From DATBAX01 sp963762965 (GTDB lineage: Bacteria; Acidobacteriota; Terriglobia; Terriglobales; Acidobacteriaceae): a DNA stretch of 64,000 bases. The position numbers were made by a program, and so were the translations under genes. Each line of letters begins with the position of its first letter. The first letter of the stretch is position 1. The stretch lies in the NCBI GenBank assembly GCA_963762965.1, contig CAVXME010000001.1, positions 744,001-808,000 on the forward strand, in the 5' to 3' direction. Below the pieces are notes generated by a model. It had not been told where the DNA came from. It made no database searches and saw only the letters and a list, made by a program, of their open reading frames with translations. Shown piece by piece: positions 11,373 to 19,560 of this stretch.

Positions 11373-11790
11373 GGGCTTTGGCTTTGCCCAAGTCGCGCCC
11401 CACGCTGTCCAGCACACCATTGATGAACTGGACGGATTCCGGCGCGGAGAATTTGCGGGCAATCTCCAGGGCTTCATTGATGATTACGGCGCGAGGCGTG
11501 GCAGGGTAACCGAGCAACTCGGCCACAGCGGCACGCAGGATGTTGCGATCAACTGCGGCCATTCGTTCCATGCGCCAGTGCTCGGCGTGGCCTTCGATGA
11601 GTCCGTCAATTTCTGCGGTCCGATCGGTGGCGACCCGGAAAAGATCTTCAGCGAAACCCTGCACTTCGGGGCCTATGTCCTTGCGCTCATTCCAAAAGAC
11701 GCGGCGCACATCGTCCGCTCCTTGTTTGCCCATGTCGGCTTGAAAGAGCATCTGGAGCACCAGTTCGCGAGATTTGCGGCGGGTTCCCAT
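11350..11790 (-). CDS. nusB: Transcription antitermination factor NusB
   Basis: NusB binds boxA RNA with S10 in rRNA antitermination. It has 146 residues. The helical core is recognisable: RRKSRELVLQMLFQAD, DRNILRAAVAELL, PRAVIINEALEIARKFS, FINGVLDSVGRDL. It follows ribH by 93 bases, the common ribH-nusB arrangement. The last ten or so residues (KAQHLEPKA) are encoded by a family F repeat and extend beyond the usual C-terminus. Confidence 0.94.
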   Translation of the reverse strand: MGTRRKSRELVLQMLFQADMGKQGADDVRRVFWNERKDIGPEVQGFAEDLFRVATDRTAEIDGLIEGHAEHWRMERMAAVDRNILRAAVAELLGYPATPRAVIINEALEIARKFSAPESVQFINGVLDSVGRDLGKAKAQHLEPKA

Positions 11791-11795
11791 GGGAG

Positions 11796-11830
11796 CAGTC
11801 GTTGGCCGTTCGTCGTTGGTCGTTGGCTTA
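11796..11830. repeat. Family A repeat upstream of nusB
   Basis: Variants of CGTTGGCCGTTCGTCGTTGG in the ribH-nusB gap. Together with the copy at 11944-11976 it makes an inverted pair that spans the ribH 3' end. Confidence 0.7.
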
Positions 11831-11883
11831 CAGCCCTAGACCATCAAGATCAGTTTACAGGGTTTGTGATTGTGGAGAATACT

Positions 11884-12477
11884 TTAGCGCTTCGACTTGG
11901 ACCTTGAAGCGCTGCGAGGCTTGGAGCGAGCGGCCTTGTTTTTGCCAACGGCCAACGACGAACGGCCAACGACTGTCTCTTTCAGATTCGCCATCTCCAC
12001 CGCAGCCAGCGCCGCCTCGAAGCCTTTGTTGCCCATTTTCAAGCCGGCACGATCGATGGCCTGTTCCAACGTTTCGCAGGTAAGCACGCCAAAAGCATGC
12101 GGGACACCGGTTTCCTGAGCCGACTGGCCGATGCCCCGCGTGACTTCGTTCACGATAACGTCGTAGTGCGCGGTGTCGCCCCGAAGCAAGCAGCCGATAC
12201 AGATGACGGCATCGTATTTCTTAGTCTCCGCTAAAGTTCGTGCGGCGGAGGGAATCTCGAAGGCACCCGGAACACGGACGATGGCAATATCGTCTTCGTT
12301 GGCACCGGACCGCAGAAGTCCATCAAACGCGCTCTGCAACAATCGCTCCGTGATGAATGCGTTGAATCGGGAAACAACGATGGCAAATCGTTTCCCAGCA
12401 CCGCTGAGCCCGCCTTCGAGAACCTTGCCATGAAATCGCGGACGAGGATCTAGCGTAGTTTTGTTCTTTTTCACCAT
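11884..12477 (-). CDS. ribH: 6,7-dimethyl-8-ribityllumazine synthase with repeat-derived tail
   Basis: Penultimate riboflavin enzyme, condensing a 3,4-dihydroxy-2-butanone 4-phosphate with a ribityl pyrimidine in an icosahedral shell. Family motifs: VVSRFNAFITERLL (31-49), RVPGAFEIP (68-76), CIGCLLRGDTAHYD (93-106). The ATG at 12477 gives MVKKNKTTLD; a TTG ten codons upstream lacks any Shine-Dalgarno. At 197 residues it is about 30 longer than usual: after ANLKET the frame enters a family A repeat (codons about 168-180) and ends in a Lys/Arg/Ser-rich tail. Confidence 0.92.
   Translation of the reverse strand: MVKKNKTTLDPRPRFHGKVLEGGLSGAGKRFAIVVSRFNAFITERLLQSAFDGLLRSGANEDDIAIVRVPGAFEIPSAARTLAETKKYDAVICIGCLLRGDTAHYDVIVNEVTRGIGQSAQETGVPHAFGVLTCETLEQAIDRAGLKMGNKGFEAALAAVEMANLKETVVGRSSLAVGKNKAARSKPRSASRSKSKR
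11944..11976. repeat. Family A repeat inside the ribH coding sequence
   Basis: Variants of CCAACGGCCAACGACGAACG, the same sequence seen in intergenic gaps. Here it is in frame and translated as VVGRSSLAVG near the RibH C-terminus. Confidence 0.8.
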
Positions 12478-12521
12478 TTGTATATAAATCCGCGAGAATC
12501 CGGGCAAATCCGTGGCCAGGA

Positions 12522-13304
12522 TTACTTGCCGTTGAATTTTGCCGGACGCTTTTCCAGAAATGCCGACGTTCCTTCTTTTTTATCTTCGGTCGCGCAGCAC
12601 ATGCCGAACAGCGTCGCTTCGAGATACAGCCCCTCGGCCTGCGTCATCTCCATGCCTTTGTTCACAGCTTCCATAGTGTACTGAACCGCCAGCGGAGCGT
12701 TGGCGATGATCTTTTGTGCAATGGCCTCGGCGCGGGCAATCAGTTCCGCGGGAGCCGTAACTTCATTCACCAGTCCGATGCGATGCGCTTCCTGCGCGGT
12801 GATCATTTCTCCAGTGAGCAAAAGCTGGTTGGCGATCCCTTTGCCCACCTGGCGCGGCAGTCTCTGCGAGCCGCCATATCCCGGCATGATGCCGAGCTTC
12901 ACCTCGGGCTGACCGAGCTTGGCGTGTTCGCTGGCCAGACGGAACGTGCAGGCCAGAGCGAGTTCGCATCCGCCGCCGAGGGCGAATCCATTGATGCAGG
13001 CGATCACCGGCTTGCCCAGGTTCTCGATCAAGTCGAGCACGGATTGGCCGCGATGGGTGTACTCCTTGGCGCTGACTGGGCCGTGCTTGGCCAGCTCGCT
13101 GATGTCGGCACCGGCAATGAATGCCTTCTCGCCAGAACCAGTGAGAATCGCTACACGGATCGATGCGTCGTCTTTGATATCGGTGAATGCCGCTCGCAAC
13201 TCTTCCATGGTAGCCATGTTGAGCGCGTTGAGAACCTTCGGCCGGTTAACGGTGACGTAGGCGATGGAGTTTTTCTTTTCGAGGAGAACGTTTTCGTAGG
13301 TCAT
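12522..13304 (-). CDS. Enoyl-CoA hydratase/isomerase (crotonase)
   Basis: Hydrates 2-enoyl-CoA to 3-hydroxyacyl-CoA. It has 260 residues. The oxyanion-hole segments AFIAGADISEL and GFALGGGCELAL are present, and both catalytic glutamates (in GGGCELA and in GQPEVKLG) are conserved. The C-terminus (DKKEGTSAFLEKRPAKF) is typical. I use the ATG at 13304; an in-frame TTG lies three codons upstream. It is followed in the cluster by a 3-hydroxyacyl-CoA dehydrogenase and a thiolase, so it probably acts in short-chain beta-oxidation or butanoyl-CoA/acetoacetyl-CoA interconversion. Confidence 0.9.
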   Translation of the reverse strand: MTYENVLLEKKNSIAYVTVNRPKVLNALNMATMEELRAAFTDIKDDASIRVAILTGSGEKAFIAGADISELAKHGPVSAKEYTHRGQSVLDLIENLGKPVIACINGFALGGGCELALACTFRLASEHAKLGQPEVKLGIMPGYGGSQRLPRQVGKGIANQLLLTGEMITAQEAHRIGLVNEVTAPAELIARAEAIAQKIIANAPLAVQYTMEAVNKGMEMTQAEGLYLEATLFGMCCATEDKKEGTSAFLEKRPAKFNGK

Positions 13305-13326
13305 AGATTTCAAAACTTCAATCCTG

Positions 13327-13412
13327 ATGTCATTCTGAGCGAAGCGAAGAACCTATGCATTCCCTTGCAGCCGGCAAAATGCATGGGTCCTTCGCTTCGC
13401 TCAGGATGACAG
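13327..13412. mobile_element. MITE-like palindromic element with TGTCATYCTGAGCG ends (family C)
   Basis: Left end TGTCATTCTGAGCGAAGCGA and right end TCGCTTCGCTCAGGATGACA are imperfect inverted repeats of about 25 bases around a short centre, total about 86 bases. There is no ORF. Full or half copies recur at 30575-30721, 55228-55333, 60745-60815 and 62738-62790. It is a non-autonomous, REP/MITE-like element. Confidence 0.75.
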
Positions 13413-13427
13413 CCCGGGAGTTTGAAA

Positions 13428-14321
13428 TTACAGCTTATTCGCCTTCGGATTATTCGGGTCCGCATAATCGTAAAAACCTTTCCCCGTTTTCCGTCCGTAC
13501 CATCCCGCCATCACCAGCCGTTTCAACAACGGTGGCGAGGCAAATCGGCGCTCTTTGAATTCGTCGTACATCACGTGAGTAATGTAATAAGTGGTGTCGA
13601 GGCCTACGAAGTCGAGCAGGGTGAACGGGCCCATGGGATATCCGCAGCCCAGTTTCATGGCGCTGTCGATGTCTTCAATCGAACCTACGCCCTCTTCGTA
13701 GGCGCGGATGGCGTCAAGCAAATACGGCACCAGCAGGCGGTTGACGATGAATCCAGTTTTGTCGCTGGTGCGGACGGGAACTTTGCCCAGCTTTTTTCCG
13801 AACTCGTAAGCGGCTTGATACACTTCGTCCGCCGTAGCGATGGTGCGGACCACTTCCACCAGCTTCATCAGCGGCACAGGATTAAAGAAGTGCAGGCCGA
13901 CGAAGCGTTCCGGACGCTTGGTCGAGGTCAGAAGCTCGGTGATGGAAATCGACGAAGTGTTCGAGGCGAAGATGGCGTCTTTCTTTACGATGCCATCCAG
14001 CGACGCATACATCTTCTTCTTGTCTTCGACATTCTCGATGATGGCTTCAATGATGATGTCGCAATCGGCCAGGTCCTGCTTGTTGGTGGTGCCCTTGAGC
14101 CGGGCACGGATCTCGTCTTTTTGTTGAACCGTGATGCCGCCCTTCTCCGGCGGCCGCTCGGCAAACTTCGCCAGCGATTTTTCGATCCCGGCAAATCCTT
14201 TGTCGAGATATTTCTGTTCGACTTCGAGGACGGTAACGTCGAATCCCGCCGTGGCCGCCACTTGGGCGATACCGGAACCCATCAGGCCGCAACCGAGAAC
14301 GCCAACTTTTTTAATTTCCAT
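13428..14321 (-). CDS. 3-hydroxybutyryl-CoA dehydrogenase
   Basis: Oxidises (S)-3-hydroxyacyl-CoA with NAD. It has 297 residues. The N-terminal Rossmann motif is GCGLMGSGIAQ (10-20). SNTSSISI and the catalytic histidine in GLHFFNPVPLMKLVEV are present; the C-terminal helical domain contains GYPMGPFTLLDFVGLDT. It sits between the crotonase and the nuclease-like gene and is in the same orientation as the thiolase, consistent with one pathway. Substrate chain length cannot be fixed from sequence. Confidence 0.93.
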   Translation of the reverse strand: MEIKKVGVLGCGLMGSGIAQVAATAGFDVTVLEVEQKYLDKGFAGIEKSLAKFAERPPEKGGITVQQKDEIRARLKGTTNKQDLADCDIIIEAIIENVEDKKKMYASLDGIVKKDAIFASNTSSISITELLTSTKRPERFVGLHFFNPVPLMKLVEVVRTIATADEVYQAAYEFGKKLGKVPVRTSDKTGFIVNRLLVPYLLDAIRAYEEGVGSIEDIDSAMKLGCGYPMGPFTLLDFVGLDTTYYITHVMYDEFKERRFASPPLLKRLVMAGWYGRKTGKGFYDYADPNNPKANKL

Positions 14322-14368
14322 AAAATTGCCTCACGCGGACTTATGCGAAACTTTTCTTTTGAACTTGC

Positions 14369-15331
14369 CTATGAAACCTTGCGGATGAGCCAACTGGAGA
14401 GGCCGGCATCGAGGACCATCTCTGCCAGCTTATCTGGCCCGATAACCACGACCCTATCATCATCCGAGTCAACATCTCCTGAGCAGGAGTGGAAAACATA
14501 AAACATCTTGTCGAAGGGACCGTCATTAAGTTGGGCAGTATATTCGGCTAACTCGGCGGAGTTTGTCTTGGATTTGACCTGAACAAAAGCCCTCTCGCCA
14601 GTGCTTGGCAGGATAACGTCAAGATCTAGCATCTTCTGCGTCTTGCCCACGACCCCCTGCCTCCTCCAGCCGCTGGATGTGAATACAAGATCCACAAGTG
14701 TTTCGAAATCACGTGGGCCAAGCTTCCGCATGAGGTCAAGTATCGACCGCTTCATGGCATGCATCGCCGCAAGGGCGCGCTCAACCTCCGGTATTTTCTC
14801 TCCTTTTATCCGTCGAGTAACGTAGTCGGCTACGTCGACCTTGCAGGATGTGCCGCGATATGCCGCAAGCTTCGTCAAGGCCCCTGAGAGTCTCTCTTTC
14901 GTGAGGCGCTCCCCAAGCAAATCCGTGCATCGCCAACCGCCATTTATGCGGCGAAAAGTACCATCGCCGTCAGCATGGCGCGTAGGTAGGCCAGGTGCTA
15001 GGAAACCCCAAGAAAGGTCCTCTCCTATGAAAGTGATCCAAAGAGTCGAGCCGTCGTCTTCAAAAAATATCCTGGTTTCATTCGTAAAACGAGTGGCCGT
15101 TCCTTTGGTTTTGCCTTGGGCCGCAAAGTGAGCCGTAAGTTCCTTCCACTTTCCACCGCACGACAATGAAAAACGCTCGTCCGTTGCGCTATCAAACCCA
15201 AACCTGATTGTCCCATTCTCGCGGCATTCCTTTTCCCACTTCCCGCCCTCGCCCAGCTTTATATACCGAACTTGCCTAGGATCATCAAACGCCGCTATCT
15301 GAGAATCACGAGTTTTCTGGTTTGGCGTCAT
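14369..15331 (-). CDS. Mrr-like PD-(D/E)xK nuclease with unknown N-terminal domain
   Basis: A 320-residue protein. The C-terminal part (about 210-300) looks like an Mrr-type catalytic domain: DFETLVDLVFTSSGW, then LDLDVILPS and FVQVKSK, matching the E...D...(Q/E)xK active-site layout. The N-terminal about 150 residues (VRYIKLGEGGKWEKEC...) resemble a ligand- or modified-base-binding module, which I cannot name with certainty. No methyltransferase is nearby, so a solitary type IV-like restriction enzyme is the best guess. Base composition is lower in GC than its neighbours (26/60 at 15061-15120, 31/60 at 14701-14760, against 35/60 at 13621-13680), suggesting transfer into the fatty-acid cluster. 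Confidence 0.65.
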   Translation of the reverse strand: MTPNQKTRDSQIAAFDDPRQVRYIKLGEGGKWEKECRENGTIRFGFDSATDERFSLSCGGKWKELTAHFAAQGKTKGTATRFTNETRIFFEDDGSTLWITFIGEDLSWGFLAPGLPTRHADGDGTFRRINGGWRCTDLLGERLTKERLSGALTKLAAYRGTSCKVDVADYVTRRIKGEKIPEVERALAAMHAMKRSILDLMRKLGPRDFETLVDLVFTSSGWRRQGVVGKTQKMLDLDVILPSTGERAFVQVKSKTNSAELAEYTAQLNDGPFDKMFYVFHSCSGDVDSDDDRVVVIGPDKLAEMVLDAGLSSWLIRKVS

Positions 15332-15336
15332 GATTT

Positions 15337-15363
15337 TCTCTGTGTCTCTGTGACTCTGTGGTG
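15337..15363. repeat. CTCTGTGTCTCTGTG repeat (family I)
   Basis: CTCTGTGTCTCTGTGACTCT followed by GTGGTG; the complement (CACAGAG type) reappears in frame within ligD at 61581-61611. Confidence 0.6.
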
Positions 15364-15367
15364 AAAA

Positions 15368-16567
15368 TCACTGAAAGCTCTCCACCACCATCGCAATCCC
15401 CTGCCCGCCGCCGATGCACGCTGTCGCCAATCCATACTTCTTCTTCCTACGCCGCAATTCGTACAACAACGTGATTACCAACCGAGTCCCAGTCGCTCCC
15501 AGAGGATGTCCTAAAGCAATCGCGCCGCCATTCACGTTTACTTTGTTGCGATCCAGGCCCAGCTCTTTTTCGACTGCAAGATACTGCGCTGCGAAAGCTT
15601 CGTTCACTTCGATCAAGTCAATGTAGTCGAGGGTCAGCCCGGCTTTCTGCAATGCGATCTTGGTAGCGGGAACCGGGCCGCGTCCCATAAGCTTTGGATC
15701 CACTCCGGCGATACCCCAGCTCACGAGCCGTCCCAGCGGTTTCAAATCGCGTTTCTGCGCGGCTTCGAGCGACATGAGCACAACCGCCGCGCCGCCGTCC
15801 ACAATGCCGCTGGCGTTCCCGGCCGTGACCGTGCCACTTTTGCCAAATGCCGGCTTCAATTTCGCCAGGCCTTCCATGGTGGTCTGCGGACGGCGATGGT
15901 CGTCTTCCGTCAACATTTCGCCTGTCGCTTCGCCCTTGGAATTCTTGAGCGGCACCGGAGTCAATTCTTCCTGAAGGCGTCCTTCTTTATAGGCAGCGTC
16001 GGCGAGTTGCTGTGAGCGCAGCGCGAATTCGTCCTGCATCTGGCGGGTGATTCCCTGCTGCTCGCCGTAAAGCTCGGCAGTGTTCGCCATGTACAGGCCG
16101 CAGTAAGTGTCGAGCAGCGCGACCATAAGGGAATCTTCCAGCTTGCCGCCGGGAGCCAGGGTAAATCCGTCGCGTCCTCGGATCACGAAGGGAGCCTGCG
16201 ACATGGCTTCCATACCGCCCGCGAGCACAACCGTGGCTTCGCCCAGTTGCACCATCTGCGCCGCATTGACGATCGACTGCATGCCCGATCCGCAAAGGCG
16301 ATTTACGGTGAGAGCAGGCGTTTCGATCGGGAACCCCGAGAGCAGTCCAACGTGGCGGGCGCCGTAGAGTGCATCGCCGGAAGTCTGTTGCGCATTGCCG
16401 AATACAGCATGATCGAATTCCTTGGGATCGATTCCGGAGCGCTCAATTGCGGCTTTGCCGGCGATTGCGCCCAATTGCTGAGCGGTGAAATCTTTCAACT
16501 TGCCGCAATAGCGGCCAAAGGGCGTGCGCGCCCCACTGACGATGGCGATTTCTCCGGGCTTCAACAT
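15368..16567 (-). CDS. Acetyl-CoA acetyltransferase (thiolase)
   Basis: Thiolase II family; Claisen condensation or thiolysis of acetoacetyl-CoA. It has 399 residues. The nucleophilic cysteine is in NRLCGSGMQSI (about 91). VNEAFAAQ, the histidine in GGAIALGHPLGATGTR and the second cysteine in CIGGGQG are all present. It is probably the first gene of the beta-oxidation cluster, upstream of the nuclease gene on the same strand. Confidence 0.93.
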   Translation of the reverse strand: MLKPGEIAIVSGARTPFGRYCGKLKDFTAQQLGAIAGKAAIERSGIDPKEFDHAVFGNAQQTSGDALYGARHVGLLSGFPIETPALTVNRLCGSGMQSIVNAAQMVQLGEATVVLAGGMEAMSQAPFVIRGRDGFTLAPGGKLEDSLMVALLDTYCGLYMANTAELYGEQQGITRQMQDEFALRSQQLADAAYKEGRLQEELTPVPLKNSKGEATGEMLTEDDHRRPQTTMEGLAKLKPAFGKSGTVTAGNASGIVDGGAAVVLMSLEAAQKRDLKPLGRLVSWGIAGVDPKLMGRGPVPATKIALQKAGLTLDYIDLIEVNEAFAAQYLAVEKELGLDRNKVNVNGGAIALGHPLGATGTRLVITLLYELRRRKKKYGLATACIGGGQGIAMVVESFQ

Positions 16568-16639
16568 TGGATTCCTGGGATGGCTTGCAGAAGAACTAAA
16601 CAGCTGAGTTTAACAGCGGAGATTAGGTTTCGCTACAGT

Positions 16640-16722
16640 GCCGGGTTTCAGCTTCTAGCTTCTGGTTCCTAGCTCTTTGGCTCTTTGGCCTTAGCTAGCA
16701 GCTAAAAGCTAGAAGCTGCTTT
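16640..16722. repeat. Family B AGCT-type repeats
   Basis: Variants of TTCAGCTTCTAGCTTCTGGT and TAGCAGCTAAAAGCTAGAAG fill the gap before the thiolase gene. The two halves are roughly inverted, so a hairpin at the end of the 16724-19288 gene is possible. Confidence 0.7.
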
Positions 16723-16723
16723 C

Positions 16724-19288
16724 TTATGCCACGGCCGCGCTGGCGATCGAAGGACTCTGAATCACCACTTTGCCCTGGCCCTGGGCGACAGCGGAGTCCA
16801 GCGCCTGCTCGGCACGGTTGATCACTTCGGTGACAATGTCCACTGGATCGAACTGCGGACGAATCACAGCCTCGGCGACTCCCGCAGCAAATGGGATGAC
16901 AGATGACTTGTCGGCAATGTGCACGTCCGACAGTAGTTTGCGCAGCTTGTCGACTGCCACCAGCGCATCTTTTTCGGGGGTTTCGCCGAGCACGATGGCG
17001 ACGGTGGTGGTTTCGTAACGGAATGCCAGATCGTTCTGCCGTATGTTGGCGGCGAACAGCAATCCGATCTGCTGCATGGCGGCTTCGACGGCAGCTTCTC
17101 CGAACTCCTTCAGCATGGCGGCGCGTTCCCCCAACCGCATCAGCAGGACGGTGACCGGAGTGGTTTGCTGGACTGACCGCCGCACCTCTGCCATCAAGAG
17201 ATCAAGATAGGAAGCGCGTTTCAGCAAGCCTGATTTTTCATCAGTAACCGAGAGGCTTTTCACCAGACGGCGCAGGCCGGCGTTGTTGAGTGCAATCACA
17301 ATCTGCTCGCTGATGGTCTTGAGCACGACCACATCGCTGGAATTCCAGCCTCGCGGCGTGCTGTTCATCAACAGGAGAACGCCAACGTGGTCAGGCCCGT
17401 CGGTCAAAGGCAATGCCAGCAGAGAGCTGACCTCTAGCTCGGCCAGCGCCTCGCGGACGGATTTCAATTCCGGCGTGGCTTGCGCATCGGCGATGGTCAA
17501 GGTTCCGCGGCTGACTACCAGGTCCTGCGCCGCAGCCACAACTTTTTCCAGAGCGGCTGAGTTTCCAAGTTTCGCGTTGCCGGAGCAATATTCTTTCACG
17601 GCAGTGGGCTTCAGTCCGGGCTTGCGCATGGCGGCTACGCAGCGGCTCACTTTCCACTGCTCTCCAATTTCGTTTACCGTGGTCGACAGCACCGCGTCAG
17701 CGTTGCTCTGCTTGTAAAGCTTGCGAGTGATTTCTGCTACTCGCGTGAAGCTGCCGACGTCGGCGTCGTTCGCTGGCGTCGATGGTGCTGGCGAGGCCGG
17801 CGCTGATGGCGATACGAGAGCGGGGTGGCCGGGCGCCGAGTTGGCGTATTGCGGGGTCAATCCGGCGGTCAAATATAACTGTTGCAGATTCTCGTTTCGT
17901 TCTTCTTCGCGCGGAAAGAGCTCCTGAATACGCTGTAGCCGTTCGATGGCCTTGGTACGCATGCCGTACTGGACCAGGATTTCGACCTGCAACATAAGGT
18001 CCTGCAAGGTAGCCGAACCCATCGACTTCTCTTCATTGCGCGTCGGCTCCGTCGAAACCGCCAGGCTGGAAAATCGCGAAGCAATGACCTTGTAACGGTT
18101 CTCGTCAATTTTCCCCTTCAACGACTCCAGACGCTTCTGATGGCCGGGCTCGTACGCGTCAACTTCCGCGGCGCGATCCAGAGACTCCGCGGCCTTGGCG
18201 AAGTTGCCCATGCCGTAGTGGAGTTCAAACAGCTTGATCAACGTCTGGCAATAATCGGTCTCGCGATTGGAGGCGTTGAATTGCTCACTCAGAAATTCCA
18301 GCAGCTCCGGAGAAGCCCGGTGCTGAGCCACAATTTCCTGCATGCTGGCAAGAAATCCCCGCCGCTCGCCCTTGCGCCTCTGCGACTGCTCGAGCTTGCG
18401 CGCCAACGCGACCGCTTCGACATCCTGATTGGCATCAATGAAAGACCCAATTAATTTGAAGAGATCGTCCATCCGCGCGGGATTCTCTTCGAACAGCTTC
18501 CAAAGAATCACTTCCGCTTCGGTGAGCCGATTGGCCGCCACCAGCGCCCCGGCGTAGGTCTCACTGAATTCCAAAGTCGCCGAAGGCGCACTGGCATGGG
18601 GCTCGAGAACAAAGATGGCTGCGCCCACCTGGGTTTGCGCCAGCAGGCTCTTGCCGTAAGCCAGCGCGTTTCCACTGTCGCTGGGATCTTCCGTATAGGC
18701 ACGCTCGATCCACTGAGATGCGTCTCCGCCCGCCGCTTGTGTGGCGTCCGCGAGTTTGGCGAAAGCTGCCGCGGCCGTCTTGTGATCTCCTACTTCCGCG
18801 GACAGTTCGCCCAGACGTTGCAGGTTCTGCTCGCTCGGGTCCAGATTCACGCTGCGTTGCAGCACCCGCAGTGACTCGGGCTTGCGGCCCTGGTGGGTCA
18901 ATTCCTCGAAGGCGTTTTGATAAGTCTCAATCGCCAGTTTGCGGTTGGAATTTTCCAGTAGCTGGCCAAACCGAACCTTTTGTTCCCACGTAGGATTCAC
19001 AAATCGAGCCAGCTTTTTGTAGGTAAGACTTGCGCGGGTGGCGTCGCCGGCTTCCATTTGCCTTTCGAAAAGCTCGCCAAGCAGCTTCACCGCGTCGGGA
19101 ATTCGTTGCAGGGAAAGGCTTAAGTCGGCCGCCATCTGGCGCACCGTATCATTATTCGGATCGGCCGCCAGGGCAAGCAAATACCCCTCCAGGGCTTCCG
19201 CGGTCTTGCCTTTCTGGAGAAGCTTTTCTGCGCGCTCTACCTGCTTTGCGATCTCGGCTCGATCCACTCGCTTGCTCGTTTCTGGCAT
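16724..19288 (-). CDS. TPR protein with GAF and degenerate GGDEF domains
   Basis: About 854 residues. The first 460 or so are tetratricopeptide helices (AEKLLQKGKTAEALEGYLLALAADP). An Ala/Pro/Ser linker is followed by a GAF-like segment (EVSSLLALPLTDGPDHVGVLLL). The C-terminal 160 residues have a GGDEF fold, but the signature site reads RYETTTVAIVLGE, so it should not make cyclic-di-GMP. I start at the ATG at 19288 (MPETSKRVDRAEIAKQ); a TTG 21 codons upstream gives an implausible N-terminus. It probably acts as a cytoplasmic sensor or scaffold; partners are unknown. Confidence 0.75.
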   Translation of the reverse strand: MPETSKRVDRAEIAKQVERAEKLLQKGKTAEALEGYLLALAADPNNDTVRQMAADLSLSLQRIPDAVKLLGELFERQMEAGDATRASLTYKKLARFVNPTWEQKVRFGQLLENSNRKLAIETYQNAFEELTHQGRKPESLRVLQRSVNLDPSEQNLQRLGELSAEVGDHKTAAAAFAKLADATQAAGGDASQWIERAYTEDPSDSGNALAYGKSLLAQTQVGAAIFVLEPHASAPSATLEFSETYAGALVAANRLTEAEVILWKLFEENPARMDDLFKLIGSFIDANQDVEAVALARKLEQSQRRKGERRGFLASMQEIVAQHRASPELLEFLSEQFNASNRETDYCQTLIKLFELHYGMGNFAKAAESLDRAAEVDAYEPGHQKRLESLKGKIDENRYKVIASRFSSLAVSTEPTRNEEKSMGSATLQDLMLQVEILVQYGMRTKAIERLQRIQELFPREEERNENLQQLYLTAGLTPQYANSAPGHPALVSPSAPASPAPSTPANDADVGSFTRVAEITRKLYKQSNADAVLSTTVNEIGEQWKVSRCVAAMRKPGLKPTAVKEYCSGNAKLGNSAALEKVVAAAQDLVVSRGTLTIADAQATPELKSVREALAELEVSSLLALPLTDGPDHVGVLLLMNSTPRGWNSSDVVVLKTISEQIVIALNNAGLRRLVKSLSVTDEKSGLLKRASYLDLLMAEVRRSVQQTTPVTVLLMRLGERAAMLKEFGEAAVEAAMQQIGLLFAANIRQNDLAFRYETTTVAIVLGETPEKDALVAVDKLRKLLSDVHIADKSSVIPFAAGVAEAVIRPQFDPVDIVTEVINRAEQALDSAVAQGQGKVVIQSPSIASAAVA

Positions 19289-19560
19289 GAGAGAAGGGGG
19301 TATGCGGAGTAACCCACCAAGAATTCTAGGGGCAGCCCACCCCGGCGGCAATCAAGTCACGGACAACTGCGATTACGAAAGTCACCCTCGGCATTCCAAG
19401 CCGATACAAAAATTGAGCCCACTCACTTCGACGAAGATCGGTGAACGTTACTGAAGTAAACTGAAATTCCCCTTTTCTGCTGGCTGCCGCAATCCTTGCC
19501 CGTATATTCTCGATCCGACCTCACCGCCGTGGTGAAGGCCGTGGTGTCGAGATTGGAAAC

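Noticed and set aside
14369..15331. Complete restriction-modification or multi-gene defence island
   Set aside because: Only one nuclease-like gene is present; all neighbours are fatty-acid enzymes.
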